Source of the DNA: Bacillota bacterium
GTDB taxonomy: Bacteria; Bacillota; Clostridia; Lachnospirales; Lachnospiraceae
DNA: 64,000 nt
NCBI GenBank assembly: GCA_023395555.1
Contig: JAEWYQ010000038.1
Span: 1-64,000 of the forward strand
Direction: 5' to 3'
The translations under genes were made by a program, and so were the position numbers. Positions 1 through 7,440 of the stretch are shown here, in pieces. The notes below the pieces were generated by a model. It saw only the letters and a list, made by a program, of their open reading frames with translations. It had not been told where the DNA came from and did no database searches. Numbering within the stretch: the stretch's first letter is position 1; every line of letters starts with the position of its first letter.

Positions 1-31
1 GCCAAGGCCGGGAACTGTTAAATCTGAGGCT

Positions 32-606
32 CTATCCATATGCTCCAGGCATTGGAACAATAAGAAATAAAGAAAAAGAGTGATTTCTTGAAATTAACAC
101 TTGACAAGAGGTCACTTCATAACAGAAAGTATATGCCGCCCTATGGGGAAGCTGCATGAGGAAAATAACCGGCAGGAACAAAAGAAAGCCCGTATCCTTA
201 AATACTCTTTCCAGATGAAGCTCCCGGAAGGGCACCGCTTTTTCCGCCTGCGCATTGGTTTTAACCCGTGAAAAGAAAAGGGCGGAGATCATAAGGAAAG
301 CATTGCAATATCTTAGGGAAAGAGCCATAATCCCCTGCAAAAGCATGCATATTACCAGGGTCAGCTTCACAGAACGAAGCTTATCGGATATAATTCCCCA
401 GAATGGCTGGGCAAGAATTAATACCAGAGAATTCGTTCCCATAACCAGGCCGATTTCTTCCGCCCCAAGGCCTTTTCCTGGAGATAGACGGTGATAAAGG
501 GATTGAACAGCGCTCTTGCCGACATAAAGAAGAGATAAATAATAATAAAAGTGATAAATACATTGTCCGGCCTCCGAACATATTGCTTTTCTTTAGCATA
601 ACTCAT
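32..606 (-). pseudogene. Decayed MFS transporter (MFS_1-like/LacY-type), frameshifted and internally deleted
   Basis: Remnant of a major facilitator superfamily permease. A strong ribosome site (AGAAGGAG) precedes the ATG at 606, and the first 48 codons encode a typical first membrane helix with the motif NPFITVYLQEKALG. Around 466-475 the frame shifts by one base; the next frame continues the protein as AEEIGLVMGTNSLVLILAQ, where the next helix and the loop before helix 3 (WGIISDKLRS) are recognisable. After helix 4 the text jumps from ISALFF straight to SRVKTNAQAEKA, which in such transporters lies in the central loop after helix 6, so roughly two helices are missing. Reading ends soon after the motif LPHRAAYTF, so most of the second half is absent. 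Known: family members have 12 helices and about 400 residues. Inferred: non-functional, lost from the divergent LysR neighbourhood. Confidence 0.75.
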
Positions 607-908
607 GAAAGCTCTCCTTCTGCAATATATAATATCCAGTAGTCCCTTTAGTGAACCTCCTTTGTATATTAAACAAAAATCCGTATCCGGTCTAATACAT
701 ATTTATCTATGGAATTCATATCCCATAGGTTATCTGTTTTTTCTACGCTATATTGCTTATATTATAGATTATCGTTTCTATTGCCGTGCTTAATTTCTGA
801 AATAAGATTGACTTTTGATAAATCATCTTTTAGTCTATTAGATAAAGATGGATTATTGTACTATCATAAAAACCCGCAAAGGACATGTGCAAGCATGCAG
901 GTAACCCT
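607..908. promoter_or_regulatory. Divergent intergenic region with possible LysR operator
   Basis: AT-rich stretch of about 300 bases between the MFS remnant and lysR, without a gene. It holds an inverted repeat, CTATGG at 707-712 and CCATAG at 723-728 with a 10-base spacer. This is of the size and type bound by LysR regulators controlling a divergent target. No clear sigma-A promoter could be singled out. Confidence 0.35.
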
Positions 909-1820
909 ATGGAATTATTGCAATTAAGATATTTTTGTACCGTGGCGCAGATGGAGAATATTACAAATGCCGCCCAGAGCCTGAATATTTCACAGCCCTC
1001 CCTGAGCAAGACCATCATTAATCTGGAACGGGAGGTGGGAGTCCCTTTATTTGACCGCCTGGGCAGGCATATCTATCTAAATTCCCAGGGAAAGCTGTTC
1101 TACGAAAAGATCCGGGACGGTCTGGATCTCATCGACAGCGCCCGGAACGAGTTGCTGGATACCTCGGCTAAGCCCAGCGGTGATATCAAGCTCTTCGTCC
1201 TTGCCGCCTCCTCCCTTGTTCCTGGCATGCTGGCAGGCTTTGTCTCCTCCTATCCCCAGATCAGAATCAATCTATACCAGCAGACAAGCTATGATCTGCG
1301 GTATTCGGATGAATATAATTTCTCCATATCGGCGACCCCTATGGATTATACCAATCTGGAGGTCTATCCCCTCCTTACGGAGGAGATTGTTCTGGCCGTA
1401 CCTGCCTCCCATCCTCTTGCCGGTAAGGACGAGATCCAACTCTCGGATGCCGCCGACTGTAATTTTATTGCCTTTTCCCACGGCCCCAGTCTCCGGGTAT
1501 TGACGGACAGCCTGTGCTATATGGCGGGCTTTGCCCCCAGAATCATCTTTGAGAGTGACGGCATCAACACCTTATTTACCATGATCGAGGCAGGCGCCGG
1601 TGTCTCCCTCATTCCCGCCGAGACCCACCGCAGGATCGATGAACAGAAGATAAAGCTCGTCCGCATCCGTGAGCCCTATGCATCACGAACCGTGAATCTG
1701 GCCTGGAGAAGGGGGAAGAATATGAACAATGCCTGTATGCTTTTTAAGCAGCATTGTATCGATTTCTTCTATGAACACCTTCACAAGCATAACGCCCAGG
1801 ATATGAGTTCCATAACCTAA
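909..1820 (+). CDS. LysR-family transcriptional regulator
   Basis: DNA-binding regulator of 303 residues, the usual length for the family. The N-terminal winged helix-turn-helix covers about residues 1-60 (LQLRYFCTVAQMENITNAA, then SQPSLSKTI as recognition helix) and is followed by a periplasmic-binding-protein-like effector domain. The start was placed at the ATG at 909, which begins MELLQLRYF as in homologues; a start at 885 would add eight atypical residues. It is divergent from the decayed MFS transporter and is followed 95 bases downstream by a carboxylesterase and a ThuA-like gene, which are candidate targets. The effector is unknown. The loss of the transporter suggests that the regulated pathway may be degenerating. 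Confidence 0.9.
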   Translation: MELLQLRYFCTVAQMENITNAAQSLNISQPSLSKTIINLEREVGVPLFDRLGRHIYLNSQGKLFYEKIRDGLDLIDSARNELLDTSAKPSGDIKLFVLAASSLVPGMLAGFVSSYPQIRINLYQQTSYDLRYSDEYNFSISATPMDYTNLEVYPLLTEEIVLAVPASHPLAGKDEIQLSDAADCNFIAFSHGPSLRVLTDSLCYMAGFAPRIIFESDGINTLFTMIEAGAGVSLIPAETHRRIDEQKIKLVRIREPYASRTVNLAWRRGKNMNNACMLFKQHCIDFFYEHLHKHNAQDMSSIT

Positions 1821-1915
1821 AATATATTATACTTGCCGCTGCAATTCGTTTATCATCGAAGCAAATGGATTCATTTCATCCGGCAGGTGATCATACGAAA
1901 AGGAGCATATTTATT

Positions 1916-3373
1916 ATGGATCTCAGAATATCAAATGGAATTATACGGGGAATGCGGGAACATGGATGCATTTCCTTCAAGGGTATCCCTTATGCAAAGC
2001 CTCCCCTGGCAGAGCTGCGCTTTCAGCCTCCCGAGCCCTGTGAGGACTGGTTCGGAGCCCTGGACTGTACCTGTTACGGCCCCCGTCCCGTACAAATGCC
2101 CCCTCCCTGGTGCCTGGACCGTCATCTGGCGGTATACGGCGAGGACTGCCTCAATCTTAATGTATGGACCCCGAATATCGATGACAAAAAACGTCCGGTT
2201 TTATTTAACATCTATGGCGGCGGTCATATAGAGGGCTCCAATTCAGAGCTGGGAAGCGAGGGATACCGGCTGCTGCCCGGCCGGGACATGGTTGTGGTGG
2301 CGCCTAATTACCGGGTCGGCGCCCTGGGCTATTTATATCTGGGCCATCTGCTGGGCGGCAAATATGCTTCTTCCGGCAATCTGGGCCTGATGGATCTGAT
2401 TCTGGCATTGAAGTGGGTGCAGAAGAACATCGCATATTTTGGCGGTGATCCGGACCGTGTGACCATCGTGGGACAATCCGCCGGCGCTAAATCGGTGATC
2501 AACCTATTGGCAGCTCCCGAGGCAAGGAACCTGTTTCACGGCGCCGTGGCCATGAGCGGAGGGCTGCAGTCCATCAAGAGCATCCAGACCGAGATAAAGC
2601 TGACGAAGAATTTCCTTCATGCCCTGGAGCTTAGGGAGGAGGACGCGGCAAAGCTGCTGACCTTACCGGCAGAGGATATCGTGAAGGCACAGGAACGGGC
2701 CAACCAGGTATACTTTAAGGTAGAAAGCTATGGCCCCACCGCAGACGGCATCGTGCTGCCCCTGGATGTGGAGGCGGCGGTAAGAAGCGGTGATATTGCC
2801 AGAGTGCCCGTCATTATGGGGCACACGAAGGAAGAATTGTTCTTTCCTCCGGGCTCCGACGGGACGGATATCGGCAGGGAGGAGGTCATGAAAAAGCTCC
2901 GCTGGAAATTCGGCGATAATGCCGAACGGGTTATGGAATGCTATGACCGGCTCAGAAGCGAGGCAGAATACCCGGAGGCTTACGGCTCTGCCGTTACCAA
3001 TTACACCTATGCCCAGGCTTACCTTCGCACTGCCTCACTGTTAACACAGCAGAAGCTTCCCCTGTGGCTCTACCGCTGGGATTACAGCGGCGGTGATATC
3101 GCAGGCCATTCCTCCGATAATGAAGCCCTCTTCGGAAGGACCCTGCCCCAGAAATTCAAGACAAATCCGGAGGTTACTAAGCTTGTGGATCAGCTGTTCC
3201 GGGATGCCATCCTCAATTTTGTCGAGACCGGCAATCCCAATGGCGGCATCGTACCCCATTGGCCGTCTTATGACGAGGAGCACCGGGAGCGTTTGCTGAT
3301 CGATGCGGAGTGCCATACCGGGCACCTGGAGCTTGATTTTGATCCTTCCTTCCCATTACAGGTATTTAAATAA
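1916..3373 (+). CDS. Type B carboxylesterase / para-nitrobenzyl esterase family
   Basis: Alpha/beta-hydrolase of 485 residues, close to the roughly 490-500 usual for bacterial type B carboxylesterases, which hydrolyse carboxylic esters. Visible signatures are FKGIPYAKPP near the N-terminus, EDCLNLNVWTPN, and the nucleophile elbow GQSAGA with Ser188; the family consensus is GESAGA, so Gln replaces Glu next to the serine. A His-bearing segment (AGHSSDNEALFG) fits the third triad member. There is no signal peptide, so it is probably cytoplasmic. The start at 1916 follows AAAAGGAG by about 11 bases; an upstream ATG at 1865 lacks such a site. The ThuA-like gene follows 25 bases downstream, suggesting cotranscription. 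The substrate cannot be told from sequence. Confidence 0.88.
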   Translation: MDLRISNGIIRGMREHGCISFKGIPYAKPPLAELRFQPPEPCEDWFGALDCTCYGPRPVQMPPPWCLDRHLAVYGEDCLNLNVWTPNIDDKKRPVLFNIYGGGHIEGSNSELGSEGYRLLPGRDMVVVAPNYRVGALGYLYLGHLLGGKYASSGNLGLMDLILALKWVQKNIAYFGGDPDRVTIVGQSAGAKSVINLLAAPEARNLFHGAVAMSGGLQSIKSIQTEIKLTKNFLHALELREEDAAKLLTLPAEDIVKAQERANQVYFKVESYGPTADGIVLPLDVEAAVRSGDIARVPVIMGHTKEELFFPPGSDGTDIGREEVMKKLRWKFGDNAERVMECYDRLRSEAEYPEAYGSAVTNYTYAQAYLRTASLLTQQKLPLWLYRWDYSGGDIAGHSSDNEALFGRTLPQKFKTNPEVTKLVDQLFRDAILNFVETGNPNGGIVPHWPSYDEEHRERLLIDAECHTGHLELDFDPSFPLQVFK

Positions 3374-3398
3374 GAAAGAATTCCGAGGAGTGATAAAA

Positions 3399-4049
3399 AT
3401 GAAAGATGTTCTACTGCTATGTGACGACCATTGGCATCCGGCTGAGATTATAGAGCTGGGAATAAAGCCTCTTGAGCACCTGTTTCACTTTACGGTAATT
3501 AAGACCGCCAAGGATATACTGACACCGGAGCTGCTTGCAAAATACCCTGTGATTGTGTGCTGTAAGGGAAATGCAGTGAACTCCTCCAACACGAATCCCT
3601 GGTTCGAGGAAGGGGTGACCGAGGTCTGTCCCCGTGAATTTGAAGAGTATGTCAGAAACGGGGGAGGCTTCCTCTCCCTGCATTCCGGCAATACCTCCAA
3701 GGAAGGAGAAGCCTATACGGATTTCGTGGGAAATTACTTTGTGGGCCATCCTCCCCGCTGTACGGTGGAGGTGAAGGCAACCTCCAGCCATCCTATTACG
3801 GAAAACATAAAGGATTTTACCATACGGGATGAACATTATAACATTAAAGTAACCGCGCCGGACGCCGATGTTTTCTTAAAGACTTATTCAGAAACCGGCG
3901 GCGAACAGGTCGGCGGTTACACCAGAAGCCTCGGCAAGGGCCGCCTGTGTGTGTTGACCCCCGGCCATACCTTGGGTGTGTGGCAGCAGGAGGCTTTCCG
4001 GCAGCTTCTGATTAATGCGATAAACTGGTGCGGGGAAGTTATTAATTAG
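3399..4049 (+). CDS. ThuA-like domain protein (class I glutamine amidotransferase-like fold)
   Basis: Protein of 216 residues resembling ThuA/trehalose-utilisation family proteins. It opens with a Rossmann-like strand (KDVLLLCDDHWHP) and contains the family's FEEYVRNGGGFLSLHSG block and an H-rich GNYFVGHPP segment, followed by the ending GHTLGVWQQEAFRQLL. Known: ThuA-like proteins accompany sugar catabolic genes, and the biochemical reaction is uncertain. The start at 3399 is preceded by CGAGGAG at seven bases; earlier starts would overlap the esterase by almost 80 bases. Lying 25 bases after the esterase, it is probably in the same operon. Confidence 0.8.
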   Translation: MKDVLLLCDDHWHPAEIIELGIKPLEHLFHFTVIKTAKDILTPELLAKYPVIVCCKGNAVNSSNTNPWFEEGVTEVCPREFEEYVRNGGGFLSLHSGNTSKEGEAYTDFVGNYFVGHPPRCTVEVKATSSHPITENIKDFTIRDEHYNIKVTAPDADVFLKTYSETGGEQVGGYTRSLGKGRLCVLTPGHTLGVWQQEAFRQLLINAINWCGEVIN

Positions 4050-4072
4050 TAACAGAAATAATAAATTATCCA

Positions 4073-4100
4073 TTACAATTCAATACAAATATGGTATAAT
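4073..4100 (+). promoter_or_regulatory. Sigma-A type promoter for the ferredoxin gene
   Basis: TTACAA at 4073-4078 and TATAAT at 4095-4100 with a 16-base spacer, 79 bases before the ferredoxin start. Confidence 0.6.
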
Positions 4101-4178
4101 AAGGCTGTAATGAGCAGGTCACCCATTTGCTCATGAAAACATCGATTATATACAATGAATTGAAATGGAGGAATTTTC

Positions 4179-4370
4179 ATGAAAGCATTTGTTGAACGTA
4201 ATGGATGTATCGGATGCGGTCTGTGTGCCGATACCTGCCCCGAAGTATTTCGTATGGATGCCGATGGTCTTGCAGAGGTTTACACCACTCCCGTACCCGC
4301 CGATGCCGAGGATTCCGCCAAGGAAGCTGAGGATGGCTGCCCTGTAACCGTTATTATGATTGAGGCATAA
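4179..4370 (+). CDS. Single-cluster [4Fe-4S] ferredoxin
   Basis: Small electron carrier of 63 residues. It shows one cluster-binding motif, CIGCGLCADTCP, with Cys10, Cys13, Cys16 and Cys20, and a distant Cys-Pro (EDGCPV) near the C-terminus that provides the fourth ligand in one-cluster ferredoxins of the Thermotoga/Desulfovibrio type. Length and acidity fit that family. A GGAGGAA ribosome site precedes the ATG. It lies alone between the ThuA-like gene and ferritin and has its own promoter-like sequence. The redox partner is not evident. Confidence 0.9.
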   Translation: MKAFVERNGCIGCGLCADTCPEVFRMDADGLAEVYTTPVPADAEDSAKEAEDGCPVTVIMIEA

Positions 4371-4454
4371 TATCTGCCGATATTATTTCGCACCGGGCCA
4401 AAGAAGAGCGCATCCTGCTGCGAAGTGCCGCATATCACAGCTGTTTTGCGGATA

Positions 4455-4463
4455 TGCTATAAT
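4455..4463 (+). promoter_or_regulatory. Extended -10 promoter for ferritin
   Basis: TGCTATAAT (TGnTATAAT) at 4455-4463, 45 bases before the ferritin start. No good -35 box is visible, as is usual for extended -10 promoters. Confidence 0.5.
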
Positions 4464-4508
4464 GAAAGCGCGTACTTAAAAAACAGACAGAAGAAAGGAT
4501 AATATCAG

Positions 4509-5021
4509 ATGCTGAACAAGGAAGTAGTACAATTATTAAACGAACAGATTACGAAGGAGTTTTACTCCGCTTATCTTTACATGGACATGGCTAATTATTA
4601 TGCCGACCAGAGCCTCAACGGTTTTGAGAACTGGTTCTTCATTCAGATGCAGGAGGAACGGGATCACGCCCTTCTCTTCCGTGAATATCTGCTGAATAAC
4701 GGAGAGGTTGTCAAGCTGGCTGAGATTGCTGCTCCGGATAAGACCTACGCCAGCTTCCGCGATCCCCTGGCCATTGCCTATGAGCATGAGCAGTTTGTAA
4801 CAGCCTCCATCAATAATATTTATGAGGCGGCCTCCCGCTGCAAGGATTTCCGCACCATGCAGTTCCTGGACTGGTTCATCAAGGAACAGGGCGAGGAAGA
4901 GAAGAATGCCGACGATAATGTCAAGAAATTCGACCTGTTTGCCGGTGATCCCAAGGGCTTATATATGCTGGACAACGAGATGAAGGCCCGCGTATATTCC
5001 GCTCCTTCCCTGGTGCTGTAA
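4509..5021 (+). CDS. ftnA: Non-haem ferritin
   Basis: Iron-storage ferritin of 170 residues, four-helix bundle type. Ferroxidase-centre residues are in the expected places: Glu17 (KEFYSAYLY), Glu50 and His53 (QEERDHA), Glu94 (YEHEQF), and Gln127 and Glu130 (KEQGEEE). It oxidises Fe(II) and stores Fe(III) inside a 24-subunit shell in the cytoplasm. The start follows AGAAAGGATAATATCAG. Monocistronic: it has its own extended -10 promoter and a strong hairpin downstream. No Fur box could be recognised with confidence. Confidence 0.95.
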   Translation: MLNKEVVQLLNEQITKEFYSAYLYMDMANYYADQSLNGFENWFFIQMQEERDHALLFREYLLNNGEVVKLAEIAAPDKTYASFRDPLAIAYEHEQFVTASINNIYEAASRCKDFRTMQFLDWFIKEQGEEEKNADDNVKKFDLFAGDPKGLYMLDNEMKARVYSAPSLVL

Positions 5022-5334
5022 TAAGCTTTGCAGCATCAAAAGGTTGATACTTAGAGTCTATATTGAAACAACGGGCGGCACGCTCTGTGTGAGCCGCTCT
5101 TATGTTCCACAAAAGGGCTGTTCACCGGCAGTTGTAACTGCTGGTGTAACAGCCCTTTTGAATCCACAGCATGAGGATAATGTTTCAAAGTCTACTTAGA
5201 ACCTCGCAAATATAAGATTTTTATCAACTGAGCCTTTCTATAAGATAATCCTGCCTCTTCCATATGCCATAAGCGAACAAACGAATACAATTATGGCATG
5301 CAAGACGGCAACATCTATTGTTAATTACTATAAG
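5022..5334. other. Intergenic region between ferritin and GH31
   Basis: No gene is visible in these 313 bases. They hold the long terminator hairpin at 5111-5159 and a second inverted repeat, ATGCCATAA at 5264-5272 and TTATGGCAT at 5291-5299, which may end the minus-strand GH74-GH31 transcript. Confidence 0.6.
5111..5159. terminator. Strong bidirectional hairpin after ferritin
   Basis: AAAAGGGCTGTT pairs with AACAGCCCTTTT around an inner GGCAGTT/AACTGC stem. The flanking A and T runs give a U-tract on either strand, so it can serve both the ferritin gene and minus-strand transcripts. Confidence 0.8.
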
Positions 5335-7413
5335 CTACTTTGAAGAAGCCGGATAAATCTGAATATCAAATCCCTGCCTGGTGAATACCGGAATTCTCTC
5401 CAGAGGTGCTGCTGCGGTTACATATCTCCCGCCCTCCAGCTCCTCCCCGGTGCATGCATTGATCCATACAGTGCCTGCCGGAAGGTACACGCTCCGCTCC
5501 CTGACTCCTTCTTCCATGACCGGAGCCACCAGAATATCCGGGCCGAACATATACTGGTCCGTCAGCTCCCAGCACCGGGAATCCTCCGGGAATTCATAGA
5601 ACATAGTCCGAAGCAGGGGTGCTCCCTTCTCATGGGCTTCCTCCATCAGTCTCCTGGTATAAGGTCTTAGCCTTTCCCTCAGGAAAAGATACTCAGAGAA
5701 GATCGCCAGCTTATCCTCCCCATAGCTCCATACCTCATTATCCTGGCCGGAGGAGAATTGTCTCACACCGTTGCGGAATTCTTCCTTCAGCGGATGGAAG
5801 GGCGGCCTTTCTCCGTGCAGCCTCATGACGGGGCAGAAGGCGGCCCATTCAAACCAGCGCACCAGCAGCTCCTGGAAGCCTGCACCCGTAATATCACCGC
5901 CTAAGAAGCCTCCGATATCCGTAGTCCACCATGGAATTCCGGCAAGCCCCACATTGAGCCCGGCCTGAAGCTGTTCCCGCATACTGCGGAAGGAGGAATG
6001 CACATCCCCTGACCAGACCAGGGCTCCGTAACGCTGACTGCCTGCCCAGGCACAGCGCACCAGATTTACCGGATTATCCATTCCCTCCGCTCTCATCCCG
6101 TCATAATAGGCCTTGGAATAAAGCGCCGGATAGATATTGCTGCATTGCAGTGCAGGCCCCAGATGGTAGCGGTAAATATCAAAATCATAGGGGCCGTATT
6201 CCGGTTCCGCCTCGTCCAACCAGAAGATCCGAATCCCCTTGTCAAAATAGTTCTCCTTGCACCGGTTCCAGACGAATTGCCGGGCTGCCGGATTGGTTGC
6301 ATCAAAGAAAGCAGTCTCCCCCATCCAGTTCATATGAATTCCCATCCCCCGGTCCGTCCGCACCAGCATTCCTTCCTCTTCCATAGCCTTCCTGTTCTCA
6401 CTGGCGGCATCGATAGTGGGCCACACGGAGACCATTAATTCAATGCCCAGCTCCTTCAGCTCCGCCACCATCCCTTCCGGATCGGGCCAGTCCGCAGGAT
6501 CAAAACGGAAATCCCCCTGCCTGGTCCAATGGAAGAAATCCACCACAATGACATCCATGGGAAGTCCCCGGCGCTTGTGCTCCCTGGCTACCCGGAGCAC
6601 CTCCTCCTGATTCCGGTATCTTAACTTGCACTGCCAGAAGCCCAGCCCGTATTCCGGCATCATGGGAACCCTGCCCGTCACCCCGGCATACTGCTCCACG
6701 ATCTCAGAAGGAGTATCCCCGGCTGTAATCCAATAATCCAGTTTTTTCGTATTTTCTGCGATCCATTCCGTTTTATTGGTTCCAAAGACCACACTGCCCA
6801 CCGCCGGATTGTTCCAGAGCAGCCCATAGCCGCGGCTGGACACCATAAACGGAACGCTGGCCTGGCTGTTTCTCTGTGCCAGCTCCAGAACCGCTCCCTT
6901 TTTGTTCAGGTTGCCCTCCTGGTACTGGCCCATGCCGTAGATTTTTTCATCCTCAAATGCCTCAAACCGGGCCGTCAGCCGGTAATCCGAGGTTCCTGCA
7001 ATGGGCTTTAATTCCCTGGCTCCCACCCAGATGGGAACCGCGTACCGGTCAATCCGTGCCCGGTTGCGCCAATATTCCGCTGTCAAAAGCCCACCTTTTT
7101 CATTTTCAAAGGACAGCCAGCCTTCGATGTTGAAGCTGGCGGTTATTCTGCCGTTGGTAATGCTGGCAACGGTGAATTTCTGCATATGCTCCTGGGGCGC
7201 ATTCCTGTACCAGGGCTCTGCTACATCCGTCTCCTCTATCCGTATCACCGGTGTGCAGGCTTGGGGCGTCTCGAATAATGCCCAGTCATTCTGATCCATA
7301 TGGGCCTCTTTGGTCATGCGGATGCGCAGTGAATTCTCTCCCCAGGGCTCGATCCAAATCGTCTGCTCTCCCTCTCTGGCAATCAAGCGGTTATTCTGTA
7401 CCTCATACTTCAT
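5335..7413 (-). CDS. GH31 alpha-xylosidase / alpha-glucosidase
   Basis: Cytoplasmic glycoside hydrolase family 31 enzyme of 692 residues. An N-terminal beta-sandwich is followed by the barrel. The catalytic nucleophile is Asp400 in FWLDEAEPE and the acid/base is Asp470 in WSGDVHSSF; GIPWWTTDIGGF is also typical. The FWLDEAEPE form is common in alpha-xylosidases and related GH31 enzymes that act on xylose-substituted oligosaccharides. There is no signal peptide. The gene starts 27 bases after the GH74 stop with an excellent AAAGGAGGT site, so the two are almost certainly one operon. GH74 cuts xyloglucan oligosaccharides and GH31 can remove the alpha-1,6 xylose, which the xylose isomerase at 11.7 kb could then use. 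The substrate is inferred from context. Confidence 0.88.
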   Translation of the reverse strand: MKYEVQNNRLIAREGEQTIWIEPWGENSLRIRMTKEAHMDQNDWALFETPQACTPVIRIEETDVAEPWYRNAPQEHMQKFTVASITNGRITASFNIEGWLSFENEKGGLLTAEYWRNRARIDRYAVPIWVGARELKPIAGTSDYRLTARFEAFEDEKIYGMGQYQEGNLNKKGAVLELAQRNSQASVPFMVSSRGYGLLWNNPAVGSVVFGTNKTEWIAENTKKLDYWITAGDTPSEIVEQYAGVTGRVPMMPEYGLGFWQCKLRYRNQEEVLRVAREHKRRGLPMDVIVVDFFHWTRQGDFRFDPADWPDPEGMVAELKELGIELMVSVWPTIDAASENRKAMEEEGMLVRTDRGMGIHMNWMGETAFFDATNPAARQFVWNRCKENYFDKGIRIFWLDEAEPEYGPYDFDIYRYHLGPALQCSNIYPALYSKAYYDGMRAEGMDNPVNLVRCAWAGSQRYGALVWSGDVHSSFRSMREQLQAGLNVGLAGIPWWTTDIGGFLGGDITGAGFQELLVRWFEWAAFCPVMRLHGERPPFHPLKEEFRNGVRQFSSGQDNEVWSYGEDKLAIFSEYLFLRERLRPYTRRLMEEAHEKGAPLLRTMFYEFPEDSRCWELTDQYMFGPDILVAPVMEEGVRERSVYLPAGTVWINACTGEELEGGRYVTAAAPLERIPVFTRQGFDIQIYPASSK

Positions 7414-7440
7414 TTATACTACCTCCTTTTCCCTGATTAT

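Noticed and set aside
5111..5159. Perfect hairpin as an insertion sequence end
   Set aside because: There is no transposase or target duplication; position and A/T tails fit a terminator.
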